This document shows, piece by piece, positions 9,293 through 17,587 of a stretch of DNA of 64,000 nt. Source of the stretch: Filimonas sp. (lineage in GTDB: Bacteria > Bacteroidota > Bacteroidia > Chitinophagales > Chitinophagaceae); contig JAFKHH010000027.1 of the NCBI GenBank assembly GCA_017306865.1, forward strand, positions 1-64,000, in the 5' to 3' direction. A program made the position numbers and the translations under genes. Each line of letters begins with the position of its first letter. Position 1 is the stretch's first letter. The notes beneath the pieces are model-generated. The model made no database searches. It was not told where the DNA came from and saw only the letters and a program-made list of their open reading frames with translations.

Positions 9293-10735
9293 ATGCAGGA
9301 TATACAATTACCAATAACACCCCCAGGCAAGTCCAAACGCTTGCGCCAGGTATTTGCAATACTTGGCAGCCTGCTCGTGTCCATTGGCTTCGCAGTATAT
9401 GTTGCACAGGCAGGGTTACCAGGCAGCTTTGTAGCGTTGGCAGCCATGATAGGCCTCCCGGTACTCTATGCCACACTCGCCTACCCGCAGTTTGGCGTTG
9501 TAACCGTACTCATCTTCGCCTATCTTCTCTTCGCGATCATCCGTATGGACCTGCCATTCCCTGCAGGTACGTTGATGGATGGTTTTCAGATCATACTCAT
9601 ATTAAGTTTCTTCATTGCGCAGCGTAACAAACCTAACTGGCGCGACCTGAAAGGGCCGGTAAGCATGATGATACTGGTGTGGGTGGGGTACAATATATTT
9701 GAAGTAGTGAACCCATCTGCTGCATCCAAGCTATCCTGGGTATATACCATACGCTCCGTAGCGCTTGTAATGCTTTGCTATTTTGTATTCCTCTATAGCA
9801 TACGTACCAAACAACTGATACGGTTGATCTTAAAAATATGGCTCTTCCTGTCCGTTGTTGCAGCCCTATATGCACTCAAGCAAGAGTTTATAGGCTTCTC
9901 ATCCGCAGAAGATGCCTGGCTACATTCTGATCCGTCTATTGCAGAACTGTTGTTTATAGATGGTCACTGGCGCAGGTTCTCTATCTTCTCTGACCCTGTA
10001 GCATTTTCTTACAACATGGTCATTAGTACACTGCTGAGTGTGGCGCTTATAACAGGGCCAACGAAGCAATGGAAAAAAATAGTGCTGGCAGGTTGCGCAT
10101 TCCTTTTTGTATGGGCTATGCTATATTCCGGCACCAGGGGCGCGTATGTATTACTACCCGTTTCACTGGCGTTACTTGCGGTGCTAAAGTTTAACAGGAA
10201 GGTACTGGGCTTTGCCATTGTAGCGGCATTTGGCATTGCCATTGCAGTATTCATACCTACATCCAACCCTACTTTATATCGCTTTCAGACTGCATTTCGC
10301 CCGTCGGAAGATGCCTCTTTCAATCTTAGAAAAGCCAACCAGAAAAAGATACAACCTTACATACTTTCTCACCCATTTGGCGGTGGCCTTGGCGCCACCG
10401 GTGCATGGGGGCAACGCTTTGCGCCACACTCCTTGCTCGCAGATTTTCCGCCGGACAGTGGCTATGTGCGTGTAGCTGTGGAACTGGGCTGGGTAGGGTT
10501 GATACTTTTTTGTATGCTTGTTTTTTTAATATTACGCCAGGGCATTATCAATTATTTTCACATTCGTGATCCTGAGCTAAAGACTTACTGCCTCGCTATG
10601 CTGCTTATTGTTTTTGCATTGAACATAGGCAACTATCCGCAGGAAGCAATTGTACAGTACCCTTCTAGTATGTACTTTTTGCTGGCTGCTGCGCTGATAG
10701 TGATTACCGGACAGTTAGATAAATCCAAAGAATGA
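9293..10735 (+). CDS. O-antigen ligase / polysaccharide polymerase family membrane protein
   Basis: 480 residues with about 11-12 hydrophobic helices. The Wzy_C/O-antigen ligase signature region is seen as YSGTRGAYVLLP (near residue 280) followed by a large periplasmic loop carrying RFQTAFRPSEDASFNLRK and the HPFGGGLGATG stretch. Such proteins either join repeat units into a polymer (Wzy) or transfer polymer to a carrier (WaaL). Because a Wzz-like protein is encoded upstream, a polymerase role is the more likely. Its stop overlaps the next start by four bases (ATGA). Confidence 0.85.
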   Translation: MQDIQLPITPPGKSKRLRQVFAILGSLLVSIGFAVYVAQAGLPGSFVALAAMIGLPVLYATLAYPQFGVVTVLIFAYLLFAIIRMDLPFPAGTLMDGFQIILILSFFIAQRNKPNWRDLKGPVSMMILVWVGYNIFEVVNPSAASKLSWVYTIRSVALVMLCYFVFLYSIRTKQLIRLILKIWLFLSVVAALYALKQEFIGFSSAEDAWLHSDPSIAELLFIDGHWRRFSIFSDPVAFSYNMVISTLLSVALITGPTKQWKKIVLAGCAFLFVWAMLYSGTRGAYVLLPVSLALLAVLKFNRKVLGFAIVAAFGIAIAVFIPTSNPTLYRFQTAFRPSEDASFNLRKANQKKIQPYILSHPFGGGLGATGAWGQRFAPHSLLADFPPDSGYVRVAVELGWVGLILFCMLVFLILRQGIINYFHIRDPELKTYCLAMLLIVFALNIGNYPQEAIVQYPSSMYFLLAAALIVITGQLDKSKE

Positions 10736-11943
10736 ATGATAGCATCACCGACAGGGATATAATAATCGTTGGCCAGCAACCATGGGATGTTGAGATCGGC
10801 AGCAATTGCAAAAACATTGCTGTAGAAATGAGCAAACATAACCGTGTGCTGTATGTGAACTCTCCGCTGGACAGGATCACAAAGATGAGGCATGCGCATG
10901 AACCTCGCATTGAAAAACGTATAGATGTAATACGGCACAAAGCACCTTCGTTGGTACAGTTGGATGCTAATCTCTGGACGTTCTACCCGGAAAAAATGGT
11001 AGAGTCTATTAACTGGATCAAAAGCCCGGCAATCTTTAACTTCCTGAACAAACGTAACAACCGCATATTTGCCAACAGCATTCAACGCGCAATGGATGTA
11101 TTTGGAATAAAGGCCCCAATCCTGTTTAATGACAACGAAATATTCCGCGGTTTTTACCTGAAAGAAATGTTACAGGCCGCCGTAAGTGTGTACTACTCGC
11201 GCGACTACTTACTGACAGTAGACTACTGGAAACTGCATGGTAAACGCCTGGAGCCTTCACTAATAGCCAAGAGTGATGTGTGCGTGGCAAACTCTACTTT
11301 CCTGGCGGATTATTGCAGGCAATACAACCCATCTTCTTACTATGTAGGGCAAGGATGTGACCTTGAAATGTTCTCTCAAAAAGCGTATGTGCAACCGGCA
11401 GATATGCCGCAAACAAACCAGCCTGTGATTGGCTATGTAGGCGCATTACAATCGTTACGGCTGGATATAGACCTGCTGGTAGCAATAGCTACACGTAAAC
11501 CCCACTGGACGCTCGTACTGGTAGGGCCGGAAGATGATGCTTTCCGTAAAAGCCAACTGCACCAGTTACCTAACGTACACTTTCTTGGTGCGAAGGAACC
11601 TACTGCCCTTCCTGCATATATTGCTTCATTTGACGTATGTATAAATCCGCAGGTGCTTAATGAAGTAACGATTGGCAACTACCCGCGCAAGATAGATGAA
11701 TACCTGGCAATGGGTAAACCTGTAGTGGCTACCAAAACGGACTTTATGCAAGCGGTATTTGCTGACTATACCTATCTCTGCAACTCAGCACAAACGTATG
11801 TAGATGCCATAGAAAAAGCATTGCAGGAAGACTCTCCTACACTACAAGAAAAACGCAAGACATTTGCCGCTACTCACTCATGGGAGAATAATGTGAAGGA
11901 AATATATAAGGCGATAAATGCAGTGGAGCATCGTGAATCGTGA
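10732..11943 (+). CDS. GT4-type glycosyltransferase
   Basis: 403 residues with a GT-B layout. The N-terminal half has DIIIVGQQPWDVEIGSN and the C-terminal half has PVIGYVGALQSLRLDIDLL, WTLVLVGPED and the donor-binding EVTIGNYPRKIDEYLAMGKP stretch. It should add a sugar to the lipid-linked intermediate in the cytoplasm. It is the last gene of the operon (ATGA overlap with the preceding gene). Its last residues and TGA stop are supplied by a dispersed repeat (HRES from CATCGTGAATCGTGA), so the native C-terminus may once have been different. Confidence 0.88.
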   Translation: MNDSITDRDIIIVGQQPWDVEIGSNCKNIAVEMSKHNRVLYVNSPLDRITKMRHAHEPRIEKRIDVIRHKAPSLVQLDANLWTFYPEKMVESINWIKSPAIFNFLNKRNNRIFANSIQRAMDVFGIKAPILFNDNEIFRGFYLKEMLQAAVSVYYSRDYLLTVDYWKLHGKRLEPSLIAKSDVCVANSTFLADYCRQYNPSSYYVGQGCDLEMFSQKAYVQPADMPQTNQPVIGYVGALQSLRLDIDLLVAIATRKPHWTLVLVGPEDDAFRKSQLHQLPNVHFLGAKEPTALPAYIASFDVCINPQVLNEVTIGNYPRKIDEYLAMGKPVVATKTDFMQAVFADYTYLCNSAQTYVDAIEKALQEDSPTLQEKRKTFAATHSWENNVKEIYKAINAVEHRES

Positions 11944-12020
11944 AACGGCAATCGTCAATAGGCTAACTCACAACTCACTACTCATATCATTTATTCACGA
12001 TTACCGTTTCACGATTCACG
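11932..12020. repeat. Word palindrome after the exopolysaccharide operon (CGTGAATCGTGAAACGG dialect)
   Basis: Arms 11932-11955 and 11997-12020 are 24 bases each and complementary except for one position. The spacer carries AACTCACAACTCACTACTCAT words. The left arm contains the stop codon of the glycosyltransferase. It is followed to about 12065 by CTCTGTGTTCTCTGCGG and CTTTGCGGACTTTGCG words that recur in other gaps. The remaining gap to 12256 is AT-rich. Confidence 0.85.
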
Positions 12021-12181
12021 CTATCCTCTGTGTTCTCTGCGGCGACTTTGCGGACTTTGCGATACCTAATAACTCTATTCAAAATGCGTGTAGAATAAAT
12101 TAAAACAGCACACAATTAAACACTCCTTATCTCCCTCACTCATCACATTTAACAATACTTATCCCAAAATTTGCGATATAA

Positions 12182-12194
12182 ACCGTATCTATGA
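12182..12194 (+). promoter_or_regulatory. 13-base motif shared upstream of two genes
   Basis: ACCGTATCTATGA lies 63 bases before the first desaturase start and recurs exactly at 14435-14447, 20 bases before the secreted protein start. Exact sharing within 2.3 kb suggests a common operator or a duplicated leader. No protein is known to bind it. Confidence 0.35.
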
Positions 12195-12256
12195 TACGCA
12201 ATTGCAGCACGATTGGACATGTGCAGCCCTTATTCATTAACCCTTACATTAACTGC

Positions 12257-13354
12257 ATGCGTAAACTGAAATTTACAAAGGATGAAGGTTCTGCCTTTTA
12301 CAAAGAGCTAAAAGAAAGAACAGACCAGTATTTTTCTGAGAAAGGCATTCACAGGACGGGTAATACTATTATGCGCTTCAAAATTGCGCTTTACTTCAGC
12401 CTGGATATTTTGTTTTATGGATTAATGATCACCAGCACAAGCGAGGTAGCATTTTTTATTTACTACCTGCTGATGGGCTTGTCTGTTTTACTAACTGCCT
12501 TCAACATCTCCCATGATGCAGCGCATGGTGTGGCAGTGAAAAGTAAATACTGGAATAAAATACTATTCTCCATCAGCTTCAACCTGCAAGGCAATAATGC
12601 GTATGTATGGGGCAAGAACCACAACGAATCGCATCACTTATATACCAATATTGAGGGCAGCGATATAGATGTACTTAATAATCCTTTATTCAGGATGACG
12701 GAAAGCCAGGAGTTGAAATGGTTTCACCGTTATCAATATCTCTATGCACCGTTTCTTTACTTATTATACTCGTTAAACTGGTTCCTGTTCCGCGAAGCAT
12801 TGATGCTGTTCAACTATTCAAGCAGGACAATTAAAATTGATATACCGAAGAAAGAAGTGATTAAACTGGTCATATATAAACTACTGTACCTTGGCTATAT
12901 GATCGCATTGCCTATATACTTGCTCCCTTTCGGCTGGCAAACGGTTTTACTGGCGTTCCTGCTCAATCATTTCCTGATCTCTATTTTGTTTGTGGGCGTA
13001 TTGGGCGTTTCGCACTTATCAGACTTTGTAGATCATCCCATTCCAGACGCAGACAATAACCTTGCTATGAGCTGGCCAAAATTGCAGATGTGCACATCTG
13101 TTGATTATAACGCAGATAGTATATTGCTGAACTGGACACTTGGGGGCTTCAATGCGCATGCACTGCATCATTTGTTACCGAATATTTGCCACGTGCATTA
13201 TATAGAAATACTTCCCATCTTCCGGGAACTGGCAAAGAAGCATGGCGTAACTTATATGGAAATGCCTTATCATAAAACACTAGCAGCACACTTTCGCTTC
13301 CTGAAAGTGATGGGCAAACAACACTCATTTAAACCAGCGACATTTGAGGGATAA
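12257..13354 (+). CDS. Membrane fatty acid desaturase (acyl-lipid type)
   Basis: 365 residues from the ATG at 12257. A longer frame from 12191 exists, but its first 22 residues look unrelated to the family. The three histidine boxes of a di-iron membrane desaturase are present: HDAAH (86-90), HNESHH (122-127) and HALHH in the C-terminal third. Hydrophobic helices flank them. It inserts a double bond into an acyl chain at the inner membrane using reduced ferredoxin or cytochrome. It overlaps the next desaturase by 11 bases. The regiochemistry cannot be told. Confidence 0.9.
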   Translation: MRKLKFTKDEGSAFYKELKERTDQYFSEKGIHRTGNTIMRFKIALYFSLDILFYGLMITSTSEVAFFIYYLLMGLSVLLTAFNISHDAAHGVAVKSKYWNKILFSISFNLQGNNAYVWGKNHNESHHLYTNIEGSDIDVLNNPLFRMTESQELKWFHRYQYLYAPFLYLLYSLNWFLFREALMLFNYSSRTIKIDIPKKEVIKLVIYKLLYLGYMIALPIYLLPFGWQTVLLAFLLNHFLISILFVGVLGVSHLSDFVDHPIPDADNNLAMSWPKLQMCTSVDYNADSILLNWTLGGFNAHALHHLLPNICHVHYIEILPIFRELAKKHGVTYMEMPYHKTLAAHFRFLKVMGKQHSFKPATFEG

Positions 13355-14405
13355 ACACATTCATATTGCGCACCACAGCGACTTACTGAAAGACATTTAC
13401 CGGCAGGTAGATGAGCAACTGCTTGTAAACAAACGGGCTATTGCTTTGCGCCTCTGTGCAAAATTCGTTTTTTACTTTTCAGCTTTCTCGCTTAGTTATA
13501 CGCTTTTGTATGTGATCAAAAGCCCGCTGTATTTTGTGTTTGTCTTTATGCTGTATGGATTTGTGTCTTTGCTTTTTGCATTCAATTTTTCACACGATTT
13601 CTCACACAATACGGTTTTCAAAAATAAAAAACTGAACGAGCTGGGGTTTATTGCGATCTACGCTATTGTAGGCGCTCATGCGGAAGCATGGAAGAAGCGG
13701 CACGTTCACTCCCATCATTATGCACCTAATGTAGAAGATTACGATTCCGACCTGCGCATTTCAAAACTGATCCGTGTAATACCGGGCAGCACGCACCACT
13801 GGTATCACCAGTATCAGCATTTTTATGCGCCTGTTGCCTATATGACCTATTCACTCTTCTGGATCTTTATTAAAGATTTTGTCATTCTTTATTCACCCGA
13901 TGAATATGGTACAAAGAAAGATTTTCGCTATCATCTCTCCTTCTGGGCACAAAAGGTCTTTTATCTTGTTTTCATCCTTGTGTTGCCGCTCTTGTTTTCT
14001 CAACAGGCGTGGTATATTGTGCTGACGGGCTTTTTATGTATGCACTTATCGCAATCCTTGTTCTTGCTTTTCACCTTCTTTATGACGCATCACGTAGAAG
14101 CAACGGCCTACCCTACTACGGATGAAAGCGGCTATATCAATACTTCGTGGCTGATGAACCAAATCAAAAGCTCCAATGACATGCACCCTTTCAGCAAAAC
14201 AGCCAACTTCATTTTAGGCGGTTTCAACAATCATGTAGCGCATCACCTGTTCCCGCATTATCACCACATCCATTACCCTGAACTGAATAAGATCCTCTAC
14301 CATATTCTTCAATCAAATAATATACAACCCAACCAAACGACGTATTGGGGTGGTATTGTTTCTCACTTGAAACTGCTGAAGCGGATGAGTAAGCGTGAGG
14401 GGTAA
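13344..14405 (+). CDS. Second membrane fatty acid desaturase, coupled to the first
   Basis: 353 residues from a TTG inside the end of the preceding gene. Histidine boxes are HDFSH (84-88), HVHSHH (120-125) and HVAHHLFPH near residue 300, with a HYHHIHYPEL stretch after it. It is clearly a paralogue of the upstream desaturase but well diverged, so the two probably act on different substrates or positions. The 11-base overlap and TTG start imply coupled translation. Confidence 0.88.
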   Translation: MRDKHIHIAHHSDLLKDIYRQVDEQLLVNKRAIALRLCAKFVFYFSAFSLSYTLLYVIKSPLYFVFVFMLYGFVSLLFAFNFSHDFSHNTVFKNKKLNELGFIAIYAIVGAHAEAWKKRHVHSHHYAPNVEDYDSDLRISKLIRVIPGSTHHWYHQYQHFYAPVAYMTYSLFWIFIKDFVILYSPDEYGTKKDFRYHLSFWAQKVFYLVFILVLPLLFSQQAWYIVLTGFLCMHLSQSLFLLFTFFMTHHVEATAYPTTDESGYINTSWLMNQIKSSNDMHPFSKTANFILGGFNNHVAHHLFPHYHHIHYPELNKILYHILQSNNIQPNQTTYWGGIVSHLKLLKRMSKREG

Positions 14406-14434
14406 TGAATCCTTTTTCAAAACAAACTATAGTT

Positions 14435-14447
14435 ACCGTATCTATGA
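14435..14447 (+). promoter_or_regulatory. Second copy of the ACCGTATCTATGA motif
   Basis: Identical to 12182-12194. Here it lies between the second desaturase stop and the secreted protein start. Confidence 0.35.
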
Positions 14448-14466
14448 CCACTCAATTCTTAATTTT

Positions 14467-15234
14467 ATGAAATCTATTATCTTGTTCGTATCAATACTCC
14501 TAGCAACAACAACGAGTTATGCAAAATGCGCAAGCTCAGGTATATGGTGCTTATCTAAAAGCAATACCCTTAACAAAAATGGGATAATCATTCTTGATTT
14601 TTATTGCTTTAGCCAGGACATTGTTTCAAAACTCAATAGCAAATATCCTATCTATCTAAAATCTTCGAAAGAAAAAATTCCATTGAAAGTTATTGATACG
14701 CTAAAAGGTGAAATGCAGTTAACACAGGTCATTTTAAAAGCAACATCTATATTAAAAACGAATGAAATCTACACACTTCAGATTGACAACACCGATGGTT
14801 CTGTACCTTTATTAAATCGATACAACGATTCGACTAAACAGTGGGAAACAATAACATTTAGAGTTTCTAACATCATTGATAAGAACGCCCCAATCCTTGC
14901 CTACCCTTCTGTAGAACAAAAAAAGACATTGCATGCTTATGGGTGTGGTCCCGCTAAATGGGTATATTTTTCAATTACTGCACAAGATCAGTCAGAAGTA
15001 TTTGTAAAGGCTACAGTAAAGAATAAAACGACGCTAAAAACGACTTCATACATTTTAAATATTGAAAATGGAATGGTAAAAATTGGACATGGTATGTGTT
15101 CCGGCGCTTTTCATTTCGACAATGGAGATAATTTTGAAATTACATTTCAATTGATTGATCAATCAGGTAACAAGGGTACAATTTCCAAGCCCATTTCATT
15201 TTACAAACCGACATTTTCAACGGGAGAAGAATAA
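14467..15234 (+). CDS. Secreted protein of unknown function
   Basis: 255 residues from the ATG at 14467, chosen because it gives a clean signal peptide (MKSIILFVSILLATTTSYAK). A frame starting at 14395 would bury the signal. The mature protein is beta-rich with several cysteines, and its C-terminal half reads like an immunoglobulin-like fold (FEITFQLIDQSGNKGTISKPISF). I recognise no family. Codon and base use turns visibly AT-rich here and stays so to about 17500, unlike the neighbours. Confidence 0.75.
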   Translation: MKSIILFVSILLATTTSYAKCASSGIWCLSKSNTLNKNGIIILDFYCFSQDIVSKLNSKYPIYLKSSKEKIPLKVIDTLKGEMQLTQVILKATSILKTNEIYTLQIDNTDGSVPLLNRYNDSTKQWETITFRVSNIIDKNAPILAYPSVEQKKTLHAYGCGPAKWVYFSITAQDQSEVFVKATVKNKTTLKTTSYILNIENGMVKIGHGMCSGAFHFDNGDNFEITFQLIDQSGNKGTISKPISFYKPTFSTGEE

Positions 15235-15692
15235 AAACAGTTCCTTTCATATTGAGTAACAATAGCGATCGTTCAAAACGCAGAGATACGGCGGCTCTAC
15301 AGAATGGTAGCAATGGATAATTATAAAAGAAGAGCCGCAGCGCGGCGACAGATACAGTGAACATAACGCGAATCAATCTGTCGATCCTCCGGAGCTCAAT
15401 CTATTATTTGATTAAATAGCTAGCAGTCTGCCGTCCCGCTGGGACTGTCGAGTGGGCCACTTTCAAATGGCATCGCTGGCGCAGGCCTCCCGGCCTGTGC
15501 TGTATTGTTACTAAACATACCTATATAAAAGTTTTACAAAAAATAAACGTAACGATACGCAAATATTAGTAACAAGTAGACACAGGCCGGAGGCCTGCGC
15601 CAGTAAAGAGATTAAAGATTTTACAGAATATAAAAGCAAACCATATACAGAAAATGTAATTTGGTAAATCAATTTATAGAAAGGAGTCAATT
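15235..15692. other. Intergenic region with nested hairpins
   Basis: 458 bases without a convincing gene. It holds GCGGCTCT/AGAGCCGC arms (15291-15298, 15331-15338), a CAGTC..GACTG element (15424-15447) resembling one at 61198-61227, and the large inverted repeat described separately. Confidence 0.6.
15476..15603. repeat. Inverted pair of GC-rich hairpins
   Basis: Left arm 15476-15499 and right arm 15581-15603 are reverse complements apart from one extra C. Each arm also folds on itself: CAGGCC-TCCC-GGCCTG on the left and CAGGCC-GGA-GGCCTG on the right, so the two loops are complementary. They flank about 80 AT-rich bases. Confidence 0.85.
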
Positions 15693-16193
15693 ATGTGGGA
15701 ACTTAAAAATACGTATGCAATTGGTGGTCTAGAGAATATTGGATATGCACCTCATCAGGATCATTTATTAGTGCTATCAAGCCAGGGAGAAGGTTTGTTT
15801 AACTGTATCACTGGCGAACGGATCGCCAGAATACGCAACGGAGATGATTGGTGGGAAAGATTAAACCAAGATACTAATACCATTACAGGCTTCGACCTAT
15901 TATCCAATATAAAAATTTCCACCTACGGACTGTATGGAGAAGACAACCTACCTAAAATAACGAAAGACGGTTGGTCGCTCAAAATATCCAATCCTGAACC
16001 TGATGATTTGCCTTTCGAGAAATACCTTGTTCAGAAAATATATTTAGTATCTCCCAATCAGAAAGAAAAAACATTAATTGCTAAAGATGGTCCATGCGAA
16101 TTACGCGCCTTTGGTTTTTCCGATACTGGTAATTCTCTTATTGTTGCACTAAGTTGTGAAATTGTTATTTACAGCAGACAGATTAATGATTAA
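15693..16193 (+). CDS. Conserved hypothetical protein, possible immunity protein
   Basis: 166 residues with an unusually good ribosome site (AAAGGAG eight bases before the ATG). No signal peptide or membrane segment. Recognisable segments are IGYAPHQDHLLVLSSQGEG, a GDDWW motif and GPCELRAFGFSDTGNSLIVA, which suggest a few beta-propeller-like strands. I recall similar short proteins as conserved hypotheticals in Bacteroidota. The next two genes belong to families frequent in toxin-immunity loci, so an immunity role is possible but unproven. Confidence 0.75.
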   Translation: MWELKNTYAIGGLENIGYAPHQDHLLVLSSQGEGLFNCITGERIARIRNGDDWWERLNQDTNTITGFDLLSNIKISTYGLYGEDNLPKITKDGWSLKISNPEPDDLPFEKYLVQKIYLVSPNQKEKTLIAKDGPCELRAFGFSDTGNSLIVALSCEIVIYSRQIND

Positions 16194-16292
16194 GCAATTG
16201 ATTTTATTAAACGTTTTTGTCTCGTTACGTCCACTAACTGTTTTTGCTAACAAATACTATCTTGGATAGAATTTTCAAAAAAACAAATCAAT

Positions 16293-16844
16293 TTGAACCT
16301 CTTTTCATTTCTAAAAAAGAAGAAGGACAACACAAGTTTTACATGCGCCTGTTGCGGCAAGGTTTATGATATTATACCATTATGCTTTGGTAGCGATTTT
16401 CCTGAATATTATTTTTCCATACCGCCGAACGAAAGAGAAGACAGGATTGAACTATTGCAAAGCCTTTGTGTTGTGGATGAAGAGCATTTCTTCCATCGAG
16501 GCAGATTAACCATTCCTATAATTGACCATACCGAAGATTTAATATTTAACGTATGGACGTCTATAAGCAAAAGCAATTATGATATTAGGGTTAACTTATG
16601 GGAAGATCCCAAACGCATAGAACAAAAGCCTTATTTTGGCTGGCTTCAAACAATCGTTCCTCAATATGGAGAAACAATTAACATCAAAACAATCGCGCAG
16701 GAACAGGAAGTTGGCCTTATTCCTAAAATAATATCTATTGAAGAGGATCATCCATTAACAATAGACCAGGAAAATGGAATTACTTATACAAAAGCATTAC
16801 AAATAGTAACCAGTATATTGCAGGCGCAACACGAGGCAAACTAA
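16293..16844 (+). CDS. DUF2199 family protein
   Basis: 183 residues from a TTG start. After a short basic N-terminus comes the zinc-finger-like CACCG (about 19-23), then CFGSDFPEYYFSIPPNEREDRIEL and later FFHRGRLTIPI, LIFNVWTSIS and YFGWLQTIVPQYG, which match my memory of the DUF2199 pattern. Members often occur near polymorphic toxin or immunity genes; no toxin gene is visible here. It is followed after 11 bases by the DUF4241 gene. Confidence 0.82.
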   Translation: MNLFSFLKKKKDNTSFTCACCGKVYDIIPLCFGSDFPEYYFSIPPNEREDRIELLQSLCVVDEEHFFHRGRLTIPIIDHTEDLIFNVWTSISKSNYDIRVNLWEDPKRIEQKPYFGWLQTIVPQYGETINIKTIAQEQEVGLIPKIISIEEDHPLTIDQENGITYTKALQIVTSILQAQHEAN

Positions 16845-16855
16845 ATCAAAACTTT

Positions 16856-17488
16856 ATGGCAAATATTTTTATCCCAAAGCATCTCGAAAAAGCATACGAA
16901 AAAGGCTTTACTTATCGTGATGATACCAATGACGTGCATCGCTTTTACACACAGGAAATAGGTAATTTAAAGATCACTGAGGGAAATATTATTGCTTGTG
17001 ATCCATTCTTATATAACGACGATCTGCCATTTACAGTCAAATTTCCTACAGGCTCCTTCCCTGTTCAGCTTGCCATTGCACAGGTGAATGACGATGAAAG
17101 AGTTGGCTTTGCACGAATAAAATTTTCTGATGCAGCGCCAGAAACCTGGGAGTTGGCTGTTTGCGAAGGGCAAGACATTTCAAAGCTTAAAAAAGATGAA
17201 TTTTTCGGATATGGTGTAGATGCCGGTACCGGCGGTTTTATGGATACCTCTGCTTCCGAAGAGTTTACAAACTTCATGTCGGAAAGTGAGGATAGCTACC
17301 AGAACCTGATTGATGCTATGCATGAAAACTACAAAGATACCCGCGACTGGCTGCTCTGGGAAAGCAACAAGGTAAATGTTGCTGTATTCAGCGCAGGCTG
17401 GGGAGATGGCGTGTATGCTACATACATTGGTTATGATAAAGCCGGCAACATTTGCAGGCTGGTAACGGACTTCCAGGTAATAGAATAA
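16856..17488 (+). CDS. DUF4241 family protein
   Basis: 210 residues, cytoplasmic. The order GNIIACDPF, FPTGSFPVQLAIAQV, RVGFARIKFSD, GYGVDAGTGGFMD and FSAGWGDGVYATYIGYD is the DUF4241 signature as I know it. The function is unknown; the family is common in loci of immunity-like genes. It is probably cotranscribed with the DUF2199 gene. Confidence 0.85.
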   Translation: MANIFIPKHLEKAYEKGFTYRDDTNDVHRFYTQEIGNLKITEGNIIACDPFLYNDDLPFTVKFPTGSFPVQLAIAQVNDDERVGFARIKFSDAAPETWELAVCEGQDISKLKKDEFFGYGVDAGTGGFMDTSASEEFTNFMSESEDSYQNLIDAMHENYKDTRDWLLWESNKVNVAVFSAGWGDGVYATYIGYDKAGNICRLVTDFQVIE

Positions 17489-17549
17489 GCGCCATCGCTT
17501 GTTACAAGCTGGAAGCCTTATTGACAATGCACTTCAAATGATTTAATTT

Positions 17550-17587
17550 AACAGTGTAAAATATGGTATGAAATCTTTTACACTGTT
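17550..17587 (+). terminator. 12-bp stem-loop with a start codon in its loop
   Basis: AACAGTGTAAAA (17550-17561) pairs perfectly with 17576-17587; the loop is 14 bases and TTT follows. It has the form of an intrinsic terminator for the DUF4241 gene, yet the ATG of the next gene (17568) sits in the loop and the 3' arm encodes its residues 3-6. It may act as a terminator, a translational control hairpin, or both. Confidence 0.7.

Noticed and set aside
15693-17488. Complete toxin-immunity locus
   Set aside because: No toxin, secretion tag or repeat-rich effector gene is present; only immunity-like families are seen.
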